The notes: a model not told the origin generated them from the sequence alone. A stretch of 64,000 nucleotides of DNA from Chitinophaga tropicalis (GCF_009758205.1 NZ_WRXN01000015.1:1-64000), one strand, 5' to 3'. Shown: positions 1-9,452, numbered from the stretch's first letter. Made by a program: numbers and translations.

Positions 1-80
1 CCTCGTTACTGAATGATATTTTTTGGACCTTTGGGATCAATGCCCCGCTGCATCAGAAAAAATATCATTCAGTAACGAGG
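1..80. repeat. Perfect 24-bp inverted repeat at window edge
   Basis: Bases 1-24 (starting CCTCGTTACTGAATG) are the exact reverse complement of bases 57-80. The spacer is 32 bases. The arms end in T6/A6 on the loop side, so the structure would form a long hairpin. It lies downstream of the FecR-like gene on the minus strand. It could be a terminator-like structure, a mobile-element end, or a fold-back artefact if base 1 is a contig end. The arm may also continue to the left of the window. Confidence 0.85.
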
Positions 81-84
81 CCTG

Positions 85-96
85 TTAAGTACTTAA
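85..96. repeat. Short perfect palindrome
   Basis: TTAAGTACTTAA is a perfect 12-bp palindrome lying between the edge inverted repeat and the end of the FecR-like gene. Its function is unknown and a chance occurrence in AT-rich DNA is possible. Confidence 0.4.
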
Positions 97-155
97 GTTT
101 TATTGACACAGTTTATTTTACACACCCGGCGCTTTTGTTTAGGATGATCTCATTC

Positions 156-947
156 CTAAAATTCTACAACTATTTTATCCTTCTTCACCTTATAAACAAA
201 CTTCGCCGTCTTCTTCATCTCATCCATCACCTCCTGCAACGTCTTCCCCTGAAAATCACCATCTACATTCCCCGCACCGGAAACATCCCCCTCCACATAG
301 ATCTCCGTACTATACCAATCCTCCAGTTTATGTACAGCATTCATAAAAGGCTCATCATGAAACATCAGCTTCTCCTGCCTCCACACCTCCATATCAACAG
401 GATGATAGGTCTCTTTTTCCATCAGATCTATTTCCTTATTAGCAAGTATCATATTACCCGGCCCCAGTATTTCCGGTTGATTATCCGTAGCAGAATGATA
501 AGACTTAACTACTTTCACCTGCCCCTGCAACACATAAGCTGTAGCGCCTTGTTGCGCCTCAAAACATCTTAGCTTGAAAATAGAAGGCGCCTGCGTACTC
601 ATCGTCACAATATTGGTCTTTACAGTAATAGGATGAGCTGTACTGTCAAAGTAAGCCTCACCATCTAGTAACACAATACGCTGTTGTGCAAAATTGGAAG
701 GTACCAGTAAACGTGAATGACTGTTCAGAATAACAGGAGTATTGTCAGGCAACATGATCTTTGTACGGGTGCCAATCGTTCCCTCATATGTTTTATAGGT
801 GATATTCTTATCATGCAGGCGTTGCAAAACCGGCCTGGCACTCTTACGGTATAGCAACGTAAGAATAGCTGCTGCAAATAATACTATCAGGAGGATGATA
901 TACCCCCATTTATTAAGGGGGGTACTGTTTGATTGTTTAGAAGGCAC
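156..947 (-). CDS. FecR-like protein lacking the anti-sigma N-domain
   Basis: This 263-residue protein has about 14 N-terminal residues, one membrane helix (about 15-33), a periplasmic FecR-type beta domain (about 50-165) and a C-terminal DUF4974-like region ending KKDKIVVEF. FecR proteins normally carry an 80-100 residue cytoplasmic domain that binds an ECF sigma factor and relay a TonB-receptor signal. That domain is missing and no sigma-factor gene is adjacent; the neighbour on the start side is the divergent proline dehydrogenase. The start is GTG at 947; I see no ATG upstream in frame and the upstream DNA is AT-rich. It is either a decayed regulator or a periplasmic sensor using another partner. 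The family call is fairly sure and the function is not. Confidence 0.75.
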   Translation of the reverse strand: MPSKQSNSTPLNKWGYIILLIVLFAAAILTLLYRKSARPVLQRLHDKNITYKTYEGTIGTRTKIMLPDNTPVILNSHSRLLVPSNFAQQRIVLLDGEAYFDSTAHPITVKTNIVTMSTQAPSIFKLRCFEAQQGATAYVLQGQVKVVKSYHSATDNQPEILGPGNMILANKEIDLMEKETYHPVDMEVWRQEKLMFHDEPFMNAVHKLEDWYSTEIYVEGDVSGAGNVDGDFQGKTLQEVMDEMKKTAKFVYKVKKDKIVVEF

Positions 948-1108
948 TGGGAATATTTGATTTTGTTGAAGATATAAAAATAAAGAAAAAAATATAGGAC
1001 GGAAGTGATATTGAATTTAAATAAAGTTCTTTTTTATAACGTTTTGTTTAAAAAAGAATGATTTTCCCTCAATATTCTCTAAACCGTTTTCCTCACGGAG
1101 AGATCATT

Positions 1109-1139
1109 TTTGTGGAAACCTGCCGGCATACTAACTTTG
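1109..1139 (+). promoter_or_regulatory. Bacteroidota-type promoter, proline dehydrogenase
   Basis: TTTG (1109-1112), a 19-base spacer and TAACTTTG (1132-1139) match the Bacteroidota -33/-7 consensus TTTG-N19-TAnnTTTG. Only six bases separate the -7 box from the ATG at 1146, so the predicted transcript would be leaderless or nearly so. Confidence 0.7.
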
Positions 1140-1145
1140 CCGCCC

Positions 1146-2324
1146 ATGGAAAAGCAGCTACCATTATCATTCGAGAATACCGCTATAGCCTTTGAATCAA
1201 AATCAGATAAAGCATTAAAGAAAGCTGATTTCCTTTTCAGTAACATAGGCAAGCCCTGGCTGGTTAAACTTGGCGCAGCAGTAACACCGCTGGCGCTGAA
1301 GATAGGATTACCCATTAAAGGATTGATCCGCAATACTATTTTCAGCCAGTTCTGCGGAGGCGAAACCCTGGAAGAGGCAGCCCGGACCGCTGAAACTTTA
1401 GGGAAATACCACGTAGGCGTAGCGTTGGATTACGGTGTAGAGGCAATGGAAGGAGAGGAGAACTACGACCATGCCGTTCCCGAATTTATCCGTGCCATCG
1501 AATACGCTGCCGGCAACCACAACATTCCCTTTCTTGCTATAAAAGTAACCGGTTTCGCCCGTTTCTCCCTGCTTGAAAAAATACACGCAGGTACGCCGCT
1601 AAGCCCGGAAGAAACAGAAGAATATGCCCGCGTCCGCAACCGCATACAGGCAATTGCTGAAACTGCCGCAAAAAATAAAATAGGCCTGCTCATAGATGCA
1701 GAAGAATCATGGATCCAGCAACCGGTAGATGACCTGGCAAACAGCCTGATGGCCCGCTACAATAAAGAGGACGTTATTATATTCAATACCTTCCAGCTCT
1801 ACAGGCATGACCGTCTCGCTTTCCTTCAGCACTCCTTCGAAAAAGCACAGCAACAGGGATACCTGCTTGGAGCCAAACTTGTTCGCGGAGCTTACATGGA
1901 GAAAGAACGCAAACGTGCAGAAGAATTGGGATATCCTTCCCCCATACAACCCGATAAAGCAGCTACAGACAAGGACTACAATGCAGCAGTACGCTTCTGC
2001 ATGGACCGCCTGAACAGGTTAGCAGTTTTTGTAGGCACTCATAATGAAGACAGTAGCATGCTGGCCGCCGGATTACTTCACCAGAAAAACCTGCCGCACA
2101 ATCATCCCCATGTCAGCTTCTCCCAGCTGCTGGGCATGAGTGATAATATCACCTTCAACCTGGCCCATGCCGGGTATCATGTCTCCAAATACCTGCCTTA
2201 TGGACCGGTAAAAGATGTAATGCCATACTTATTACGCCGCGCCCAGGAAAATACATCCATTTCCGGTCAGATGGGACGTGAATTAAACCTGATCCGTAAG
2301 GAAAGGAAGAGAAGGGGGATATAG
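1146..2324 (+). CDS. Proline dehydrogenase (monofunctional)
   Basis: This FAD enzyme oxidises L-proline to pyrroline-5-carboxylate and feeds electrons to the respiratory chain. The protein is 392 residues with a TIM-barrel PRODH domain. The signature KLVRGAYMEKER lies at about 244-255 and the substrate-binding RRAQEN motif at about 363-368, near the C-terminus. It is the single-domain form, without the P5C dehydrogenase half of PutA. A longer reading frame from 1110 exists, but the ATG at 1146 sits just after a consensus -7 box and begins the conserved part (MEKQLPLSF). It is divergent from the FecR-like gene. Confidence 0.9.
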   Translation: MEKQLPLSFENTAIAFESKSDKALKKADFLFSNIGKPWLVKLGAAVTPLALKIGLPIKGLIRNTIFSQFCGGETLEEAARTAETLGKYHVGVALDYGVEAMEGEENYDHAVPEFIRAIEYAAGNHNIPFLAIKVTGFARFSLLEKIHAGTPLSPEETEEYARVRNRIQAIAETAAKNKIGLLIDAEESWIQQPVDDLANSLMARYNKEDVIIFNTFQLYRHDRLAFLQHSFEKAQQQGYLLGAKLVRGAYMEKERKRAEELGYPSPIQPDKAATDKDYNAAVRFCMDRLNRLAVFVGTHNEDSSMLAAGLLHQKNLPHNHPHVSFSQLLGMSDNITFNLAHAGYHVSKYLPYGPVKDVMPYLLRRAQENTSISGQMGRELNLIRKERKRRGI

Positions 2325-2415
2325 TATTTTTCCCTGATGTTGTAACTTTTAAATATGTGGGGCGTTTCATGAGTAACCACCGGGTATCCGGTTTAAATCT
2401 AAATCCTCCCATATT

Positions 2416-2835
2416 ATGAAAGCTATTCTGTACCTGCTTCCGGCAGCATTGCTTACTATTGCTGCATGTAAAAAAGACAAGGAAATTCCATCAGAAGGTA
2501 AGGACAATACAAGACAACCTCTGACCCAGGCCAGCATTGAAGGTAGCTGGAGCCTTGTTAAATATTACCTTTCAGATGGAACATCTGCAATTAACTGGCA
2601 AACTCCTGAAGATCCCGTGTATCTGACCTTTACCCAGGATGGTACTGTCAAAGAAAACGGAAAGAAATACGCTTTCGTACCCAACTGGAGATCCCCGTCA
2701 GATACCTTTCTGCTGGTCTACAGGCAGAATGATACTACTCAGATGCGGGTCACCCAACTGACTAAAGATAAACTTGTTATCTCCTATCAGTGTTATGAAG
2801 GCTGCTCCTACAATTATGTCCGCATAGGAAAGTAA
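2416..2835 (+). CDS. Lipocalin-like lipoprotein
   Basis: This 139-residue secreted lipoprotein has a signal peptide with the lipobox TIAAC around residues 14-18, so it should be lipidated and membrane-anchored. The mature part begins with a charged linker and continues with IEGSWSLVKYY, the short GxW-type opening of small lipocalin-like proteins common in Bacteroidota. The C-terminal half alternates beta strands and ends in a CYEGCSYNYVR segment with two cysteines. The ligand is unknown. It lies between proline dehydrogenase and thyA on the same strand. Confidence 0.7.
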   Translation: MKAILYLLPAALLTIAACKKDKEIPSEGKDNTRQPLTQASIEGSWSLVKYYLSDGTSAINWQTPEDPVYLTFTQDGTVKENGKKYAFVPNWRSPSDTFLLVYRQNDTTQMRVTQLTKDKLVISYQCYEGCSYNYVRIGK

Positions 2836-2861
2836 CAGAACATTTTCGTTACTTTGCAGCC

Positions 2862-3656
2862 ATGGAACAATACCTCAATCTGCTGCAAAACATACTGGAC
2901 CAGGGCGCTGTAAAATCAGACCGTACTGGTACAGGTACTACCAGCATCTTCGGCGCTCAATTACGGTTTAACCTGCAGGATGGCTTTCCACTGGTAACTA
3001 CCAAGAAATTACATCTTAAATCTATTATATACGAATTGCTGTGGTTCCTGAACGGAGACACTAATATTAAATACCTGAAAGATAACGGTGTAAGTATATG
3101 GAACGAATGGGCTGACGGGAACGGCAACCTCGGTCCCGTATACGGTAAACAATGGCGTAGCTGGGAAACAAAGGATGGCAAAGTAATAGATCAGATCGCA
3201 GATGCTGTTAAAACCATCAAAAACAACCCTGATTCCCGTCGTATCATTGTAAACGCCTGGAACGTAGGAGATCTGCCTCAAATGGCACTGAGCCCCTGCC
3301 ACTGCCTTTTCCAGTTCTATGTAGCGAACGGACGCCTTAGCTGCCAGTTGTACCAGCGCAGCGCAGACGTGTTCCTGGGGGTGCCTTTTAACATCGCCTC
3401 CTATGCTATTCTCACTATGATGATGGCCCAGGTATGCGATCTGGAACCGGGCGATTTTATCCATACTTTCGGAGACGTACACTTATACAGTAATCATATA
3501 GAACAGGCTAAACTGCAACTGAGCAGACAACCCTATCCCTTGCCGGTACTGAAGATCAACCCGGCGGTGAAAGATATCTTCAGCTTTAAGTATGAAGATT
3601 TTGAACTGCTCAATTACCAGTTTCACCCGCACATCAAAGCGCCGGTGGCTATCTGA
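2862..3656 (+). CDS. thyA: Thymidylate synthase
   Basis: ThyA converts dUMP and methylene-tetrahydrofolate to dTMP and dihydrofolate. The protein is 264 residues, the usual bacterial length. The catalytic cysteine is in SPCHC (Cys146), and the nucleotide-binding segment QLYQRSADVFLGVPFN follows. The ATG comes five bases after TTACTTTG, a one-mismatch -7 box, so the mRNA may be nearly leaderless. folA begins 36 bases downstream; dihydrofolate made here is the substrate of FolA, a classic functional pair. Confidence 0.97.
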   Translation: MEQYLNLLQNILDQGAVKSDRTGTGTTSIFGAQLRFNLQDGFPLVTTKKLHLKSIIYELLWFLNGDTNIKYLKDNGVSIWNEWADGNGNLGPVYGKQWRSWETKDGKVIDQIADAVKTIKNNPDSRRIIVNAWNVGDLPQMALSPCHCLFQFYVANGRLSCQLYQRSADVFLGVPFNIASYAILTMMMAQVCDLEPGDFIHTFGDVHLYSNHIEQAKLQLSRQPYPLPVLKINPAVKDIFSFKYEDFELLNYQFHPHIKAPVAI

Positions 3657-3692
3657 TCCAAACTGCATTTCCCATCTCTAAATATTTACTGC

Positions 3693-4199
3693 TTGACAAT
3701 CTCAATAATCGTTGCAGCCTCCGAAAATAATGTGATCGGTATCAATAACCATTTACCCTGGCACCTGCCGGTAGATATGAAGTATTTCAGGGATACCACT
3801 ATCGGTAAACCTATTGTGATGGGACGTAAATCGTTCGATGAACTCGGTAAGGCATTACCCGGAAGACCTAACATAGTGATCACCCGCCAGAAGGATTTTA
3901 CACGCGAAGGTATATATGTGGTTCCTTCCCTGGAAGCAGGTATAGAAAAGGCGAAGACCTTCAACACCGGAGAGATCTTTGTAACAGGTGGGGGAGAGAT
4001 CTTCAGACTGGCGCTGGATTCTGATCTGATAGACAGGCTGTACCTCACCAGGGTACATGCTACCGTACAGGGCGATACTTGTTTCCCGCAGTTTAATCCG
4101 AAAGGATGGAAGCTTGTAAAGGACGAATTTCATGATAAAGATGAGCGCCATGCTCATTCACTGACTTTCCAGGTATGGGAACGGGAACGGACTATCTGA
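3693..4199 (+). CDS. folA: Dihydrofolate reductase
   Basis: FolA reduces dihydrofolate to tetrahydrofolate with NADPH. The 168-residue protein has the expected N-terminus ISIIVAASENNVIG followed by LPWHLP with the substrate-loop Trp, the NADPH motif GRKSFDELG and the GGGEIF motif. The start is TTG at 3693; it aligns with family N-termini and there is no nearby in-frame ATG. It follows thyA and its last eight bases overlap the end of the convergent dnaG. Confidence 0.95.
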   Translation: MTISIIVAASENNVIGINNHLPWHLPVDMKYFRDTTIGKPIVMGRKSFDELGKALPGRPNIVITRQKDFTREGIYVVPSLEAGIEKAKTFNTGEIFVTGGGEIFRLALDSDLIDRLYLTRVHATVQGDTCFPQFNPKGWKLVKDEFHDKDERHAHSLTFQVWERERTI

Positions 4200-6168
4200 A
4201 GATAACCGTTCCGATGCCCTGGGTCAGCTCCGTTTCAAGCTGCTTCAGGTGCTTATGCATCTCAATACATTTGATCTGCTCTTCAAAAACAGTTGAACGT
4301 TCCATTTCCTGCTGATTCTCTACTATCATTTTCCTGATCTTTCTGAGTATCAGGTAATTGGTGGTAGAGATGGTATCTTTCAGGTAGGCATTGTCGCCAT
4401 ATACTGTATCTATCTCAAACTTCTCCTTCCAGGCAGCACTTAATTCAGCTTCTTTATCTTCCATGATATGTACCACCATGGAAGAGATGTCCTGGTCGTT
4501 ATGATACAGGAACCATTTCCTGTCAGGCAGGTTGTCCTGGTCATAGAACTGTTTGTATTCTCTTAATATCTTCCTGACCATCTCATTATCTGCGAGCGAT
4601 TCGAAGTCGTACGGCAGGTGGAAGATATAATCCGCCACAGTACTTTTATCCTCTTCACTGAAGGGCTTATCACCGAAGCGCAGTAGTATTTTTACCAGTT
4701 CCCTTTCCTGCTTTTCATCAGGGTTGAAAAAGTTCACCGCAGGCTCGCCACCACCCTCCATGGCTTCCATGGCGGCAATAGCTTCAGGGGAAAGATCATC
4801 GTCCGGCGGGGTGGAAGCTGCCTGTTCTTTGGCAAGCTGGTTTTCCTTTTTCTGAAACCTTTCACGGATGAATTTATTCACCAGGTTGATCATCCCCTGC
4901 TCATCTATCTTCAGCACCTGGCTGCACTGGCGTATATAGTCCTGTTGCCGTGTAAAATCTTCCGTTTTATCGATCTTGGAGATCGTTTCTGCTATTTCAT
5001 TTACCAGCTGTGATTTGCGGCTGCTGTCATTACCTGCTTCCTGCATGGAGATCTGCAGCTTGAACAGGACAAAGTCCTGTTTATTGGCGGCAATGAATTC
5101 CCTGAAAGCGGCAGCGCCTATCTTCTGTACATAGCTGTCCGGGTCTTCTTTGTCTGGTATCAGCACCAGCTTTACATTCAGCCCTTCCTCAATAGCCATG
5201 TCCAGGCCGCGTAGGGCGGCTTTGATACCGGCGTTGTCACCATCAAACAGGATGGTGAGGTTATTGGTGTATTTCTTAATGAGCCGCAGCTGATGTTGTG
5301 TCAGTGAAGTACCGCTGGAAGCCACTACGTTCTCTATACCGGCCTGGTGAAGGGAAATTACATCTGTATAACCTTCTACCAGCAAACACTCATTCAGTTT
5401 GTCAATGGCATGCCGGGCAAAATAGGTACCATAAAGTACCCTGTTCTTAATATATATCTCGTTTTCAGGCGAGTTGATATATTTTGGGGCACGATCGTTC
5501 TTAACAAGTATACGGGCTCCAAAACCAAGCACTTTACCACTCTGGTTATGGATAGGAAAGATAACCCTGCCCCGGTAATTGTCTCCCGGCTGTTCATTCC
5601 TTACTGTTACCAGGCCTGTTTTCTGCAGGTATTCGAGATTATATCCCTTACTGATGGCCGCTTTAGTGAACGCGTCCCACACATTCAGGCTGTAACCCAG
5701 CTGGAATTTTTTAATGGTTTCCTGTGTGAAACCACGCTCCTCAAAGTAGCTCAGCCCTACGTTCTGTCCTTCTTCGGTATTGAAAAGGGTATTGGAAAAA
5801 TATTCTCTCGCAAAGTTGTTGATGATATAGAGACTGTCTGCCAGCTGCTGCTGTTGCCTCACTTCGGCGCTCACCTCTGTCTCCTCGATGGGAACATCAT
5901 ATTTCTGTGCCAGCCAGCGTAATGCCTCCACATAGGAATACTTCTCATGTTCCATCAGGAACTTGATGGCATTACCGCTTACACCGCAGCCAAAACATTT
6001 GAAGATCTCCTTACTGGGGGTAACTGTAAAGGAGGGGCTTTTTTCATTATGAAAAGGACAGAGCCCCAGGTAGTTGGCGCCCCGCTTTTTCAGCTTTACA
6101 AAATTCCCGACAATCTCCACGATGTCTATTCGGCTGAGTATCTGTTGTATGGTCTGCTGTGAAATCAA
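4192..6168 (-). CDS. dnaG: DNA primase
   Basis: DnaG makes RNA primers for chromosome replication. The 658-residue protein has an N-terminal CHC2 zinc-ribbon (CPFHNEKSPSF ... CFGCG, about residues 38-65). A primase core follows with a TOPRIM domain (LLVEGYTDV and LFDGDNAG, about residues 262-315). The C-terminal part with charged helices would bind the replicative helicase. It is divergent from the T9SS cargo gene and overlaps folA tail to tail by eight bases. Confidence 0.96.
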   Translation of the reverse strand: MISQQTIQQILSRIDIVEIVGNFVKLKKRGANYLGLCPFHNEKSPSFTVTPSKEIFKCFGCGVSGNAIKFLMEHEKYSYVEALRWLAQKYDVPIEETEVSAEVRQQQQLADSLYIINNFAREYFSNTLFNTEEGQNVGLSYFEERGFTQETIKKFQLGYSLNVWDAFTKAAISKGYNLEYLQKTGLVTVRNEQPGDNYRGRVIFPIHNQSGKVLGFGARILVKNDRAPKYINSPENEIYIKNRVLYGTYFARHAIDKLNECLLVEGYTDVISLHQAGIENVVASSGTSLTQHQLRLIKKYTNNLTILFDGDNAGIKAALRGLDMAIEEGLNVKLVLIPDKEDPDSYVQKIGAAAFREFIAANKQDFVLFKLQISMQEAGNDSSRKSQLVNEIAETISKIDKTEDFTRQQDYIRQCSQVLKIDEQGMINLVNKFIRERFQKKENQLAKEQAASTPPDDDLSPEAIAAMEAMEGGGEPAVNFFNPDEKQERELVKILLRFGDKPFSEEDKSTVADYIFHLPYDFESLADNEMVRKILREYKQFYDQDNLPDRKWFLYHNDQDISSMVVHIMEDKEAELSAAWKEKFEIDTVYGDNAYLKDTISTTNYLILRKIRKMIVENQQEMERSTVFEEQIKCIEMHKHLKQLETELTQGIGTVIFR

Positions 6169-6299
6169 TGTTCTCCGGATCTGATCTGCGAAAATAGGTA
6201 TTTTTCGGGTAGTGTGTCAGACCTTGCTTTCAGTGGCGCTTTCTGAGAACATCTCTCATACTGTTAACCTATGAATGAGTATAAATACATAATTTTCAT

Positions 6300-6307
6300 T
6301 ATATTTG
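6300..6307 (+). promoter_or_regulatory. Putative -7 box for the T9SS cargo gene
   Basis: TATATTTG matches the Bacteroidota -7 consensus TAnnTTTG and lies 33 bases before the ATG at 6341. I see no clear TTTG at the -33 position. Confidence 0.4.
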
Positions 6308-6340
6308 AAGTTCTTTTTAGTTTTCACCAACCCTTTATCT

Positions 6341-8143
6341 ATGAAGAGATTTTTACTATTGTTTGTTTTTATTTTTTCCTGTCTTTGTTCATCGGCACAG
6401 TCGGCATTGTATCCGGCTTTTAGGATAAAACAGGAGTGTGCCACTGTTTTTTTCTATGATTCTTCTTACGCTGTAGGCGCTCCTATAGTAAAACGGAAAT
6501 GGTATTTTGGTGACGGGACATCAGATACTGCACTTAATCCTGTGCATGTCTACGGCTCACGTGCTATGTACAATGTAACGCTTGTAGTAGAAAATAGTGA
6601 AGGCAAGAGAGATAGCAGTATATTATACGATTTGTATGTTAATACACCTTTTAACGCTGAAATAACGCTTAGTAAAGGCCTTTATGATTCATTAGGGATC
6701 GACTATTTTTTTGATAGATATACTTGTACATGGTATTTGAATGATGAACCGTTTCCTTCTGGAAATTATATGTGGGAATGTTTTCCCAGTGAAAATGGTG
6801 TCTATAAGGTAATTGTAAAAAGTCATGATGGTTGTATTGATACATCAGCGCCTTTTATTTATAACAGGAAAGACAGCATATTTGCTGATATATATCATTA
6901 TATATCGAATACCTGTAAACCGTCAGAGATTACTTTCCAGGGTGAATACTCAGGTTCCGAATGGCTTTCAAAAGTAGATTCTGTCAGATGGGACTTTGGC
7001 GATGGTCAGAGCAGTACCCGGGAACGCTTTGACTACTTTACTCATAACTATGCCACTCCTGGAACATACGTGGTTAAGCTAACTCCTTTCATATCTTCCG
7101 GCTATACAAGAGCGTTTACAAAAACAATAGTAGTGTCAAAGTGGAGTGTTAAGATTGTTCCCGATTCTGTAGCCGTTGCCGGAGCACGTACGCTTAGCGC
7201 AATAAGTAACCCGGAAATAAGCAGTGTAATTTGGAGCACAGGTGAAAAGACAAATAAAATATCAATACAGCAATCAGGTATCTACAGCGTGTGGGGAAAA
7301 GACGCTTGCGGTACTATACGTGCTGCTGATACGTTGTATGTAGATATTACACTTGCAACCAAAGATACTGTTCAACTTGAAACCGGCGCCATAACCGGCA
7401 ACGACAGCCTCGCTATCAAAGCAGCTTTCAACCAGGACTTCAACGCAGACAACGTATTCAACATCCAGCTCTCCTTCGACAATTCCGGCGGCCGTGGCTT
7501 ACAACCCGGAGAAGTGATCAGCCTCGGAACAGCTAACGGTACATCCGGGAATACCTCATTAAAAGTAGCTATTCCAGACACCCTGGCCTGCGCAGTCAAC
7601 TACGTATTACGCATCGTAGCCAGCTCTCCGGCAGATACTACTGAATGGTCACAACCTTTCAGCATCATTAATCAGCCGCAGCAACCGGTTATTATACAAA
7701 GAGGAGACAGCCTGTTCACCACATCTCCATACAACCTGCAATGGTATAAGAACGGTCAGCCTGTAGAAGGCGCAACCAACTCATACTACCGCGCAAGAGT
7801 CAATGCTTCCTACACAGTAGAAGCGCAGAACGGTACAGGATGCAGCAGCATGTCCGATGCAAGATCTGTAGTGATCACCGCTGTAGGAGACGTGACCCTG
7901 GGAGAAAATACAGTAAAAACATATCCCAATCCTTCATCGGGAACAGTATACCTGCAATTTGGCAAGCCAGTACTGAAAACAGTTACCATCAATGTATATG
8001 ATCTGAAAGGTAAGTTACATTACACCCGTACTACCCGCCAGCAACTGCAGCCACTGGATCTTTCCCTGTTGCCTGAAGGATACTATCTTGTCGAGGTGAA
8101 TGGCTATGGTACCAGGAAAGTACTATCCATTATCCTGCAATAA
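6341..8143 (+). CDS. T9SS-secreted protein with PKD-like domains
   Basis: This 600-residue extracellular protein has a signal peptide (MKRFLLLFVFIF ... SAQS). Two PKD-like beta domains are recognisable by WYFGDGTSDTALNPVHVY (about 55-75) and WDFGDGQS (about 220). Ig-like segments follow. The C-terminal type A sorting domain begins TYPNPSSGTVYLQF and ends with a basic/hydrophobic strand, the signal for type IX secretion. The longer frame from 6305 is rejected because the signal peptide starts at 6341. No catalytic domain is visible, so an adhesin or matrix role is an inference. A strong terminator follows. Confidence 0.85.
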   Translation: MKRFLLLFVFIFSCLCSSAQSALYPAFRIKQECATVFFYDSSYAVGAPIVKRKWYFGDGTSDTALNPVHVYGSRAMYNVTLVVENSEGKRDSSILYDLYVNTPFNAEITLSKGLYDSLGIDYFFDRYTCTWYLNDEPFPSGNYMWECFPSENGVYKVIVKSHDGCIDTSAPFIYNRKDSIFADIYHYISNTCKPSEITFQGEYSGSEWLSKVDSVRWDFGDGQSSTRERFDYFTHNYATPGTYVVKLTPFISSGYTRAFTKTIVVSKWSVKIVPDSVAVAGARTLSAISNPEISSVIWSTGEKTNKISIQQSGIYSVWGKDACGTIRAADTLYVDITLATKDTVQLETGAITGNDSLAIKAAFNQDFNADNVFNIQLSFDNSGGRGLQPGEVISLGTANGTSGNTSLKVAIPDTLACAVNYVLRIVASSPADTTEWSQPFSIINQPQQPVIIQRGDSLFTTSPYNLQWYKNGQPVEGATNSYYRARVNASYTVEAQNGTGCSSMSDARSVVITAVGDVTLGENTVKTYPNPSSGTVYLQFGKPVLKTVTINVYDLKGKLHYTRTTRQQLQPLDLSLLPEGYYLVEVNGYGTRKVLSIILQ

Positions 8144-8162
8144 TGTACCCAATTTGACATTG

Positions 8163-8196
8163 ATCCTGCCGGTAATTATTGCCGGCAGGATTTTTT
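8163..8196 (+). terminator. Rho-independent terminator
   Basis: ATCCTGCCGG (8163-8172) and CCGGCAGGAT (8182-8191) form a perfect 10-bp stem followed by a T run, 20 bases after the T9SS cargo gene. Confidence 0.85.
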
Positions 8197-8258
8197 ATAG
8201 TCATAAACCTTAATGTAACTTTTCATTTTACACATACGTTTTAAGCAAAAATCCCTGA

Positions 8259-9452
8259 ATGATCCGACTGAAATTAACCTACATTCTGTTAGGGACAATA
8301 ATACTGTTAGCAGGATGTTCCCCTGATGATCCATGGCAAAGAGGAACCGTTGAAGGATATGTTCCCGTTTACAGCAATGACCCTTCCACAAAACAGGTGC
8401 AATCCCTGCCAGCCCGTCCTGTAGTGAATGGAGGAAAATTATATAACGCGGGAACAGACGTATTGCTGGAAGAAAAAGATTCCGGCCTGCATATTATCTC
8501 TTATGCCAATCCTGTTCGTCCCCGGCGTACCGGTTTTATACGCATTCCTGGTATGGGACAGGTAACTGTAGAAGGCAATTACCTGTACGCCGCTAATTAT
8601 AATGATATTGTCATCATAGACCTGGCTACAATGGAAGTACGTGGCCGTATTAACGGTGTTGCTTCGGCAAAAGCTTTCCCCCCGGTAGATAACGCATATT
8701 TTGAATGTGCAGACCCATCTAAAGGTACTGTTATTGGCTGGCGTAAAACGCTGGTGAACAACCCGCAATGCCGTACCTCAAGATATGGTAATATCTATGC
8801 GGGAAATGAGAATGATCTCAATGCAGGTATAGTCGTTTCGCAACAGCATCTCTATCTGGCGAAGGATAAGAACCTGCTCGTATATTCCATCGCGCAGTCT
8901 TCTTCGCCCGTTTTAAAAAAGAGCCTGCCATTCCCCTATACACCAGACAGCATTTTCCGTTTTAACGATGATCTGGCTGTAACAGCTAATATCTATTCCG
9001 GTGGTATGGACTTATATAGCCTTGCAGAACCGGAAACTCCTGTACTGAAAAAGTACTACCAGGATATTACTGCCTGTTTAAAAATAAGAGCAGCTGGGCA
9101 GTATGCATTTGCTATTACTAAGAGAAGGGACGGATGTTCCTGGAGTAGCGGACTGAATATTTATGACATGGCAAAAGACTCGCCCTTTTTATCGTCAATA
9201 CCAATACAGGCGCCGGGCTCTTTGGCATTGAGTGATAGGATCATTTATGTGAGCGGTTTTTCAGGAACGGAAATTATAAATATGACAGATGTTTCCAGCC
9301 CGGTTATCATAAGCGGCCAGTTATCTGAAATATTCTCAGATATGCAAACCGCCGGAAATTTATTATTTGCCCGTACTGATAGCGTTACCTGGTGCTATAA
9401 CATAACCCTCCCGCAAGCTCCGGTATTAATCTCTAAACTGACCGACAGATGA
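8259..9452 (+). CDS. LVIVD-repeat lipoprotein
   Basis: This 397-residue lipoprotein has a signal peptide with lipobox LLAGC at about residues 16-20. The rest is made of propeller-like repeats of the LVIVD type, for example YLYAANYNDIVIIDLATM, each pairing a short display strand with a following comparison. Such proteins are surface or periplasmic with unknown ligands. The last four bases (ATGA) overlap the start of the next gene, so the two are almost certainly co-translated. Confidence 0.75.
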   Translation: MIRLKLTYILLGTIILLAGCSPDDPWQRGTVEGYVPVYSNDPSTKQVQSLPARPVVNGGKLYNAGTDVLLEEKDSGLHIISYANPVRPRRTGFIRIPGMGQVTVEGNYLYAANYNDIVIIDLATMEVRGRINGVASAKAFPPVDNAYFECADPSKGTVIGWRKTLVNNPQCRTSRYGNIYAGNENDLNAGIVVSQQHLYLAKDKNLLVYSIAQSSSPVLKKSLPFPYTPDSIFRFNDDLAVTANIYSGGMDLYSLAEPETPVLKKYYQDITACLKIRAAGQYAFAITKRRDGCSWSSGLNIYDMAKDSPFLSSIPIQAPGSLALSDRIIYVSGFSGTEIINMTDVSSPVIISGQLSEIFSDMQTAGNLLFARTDSVTWCYNITLPQAPVLISKLTDR

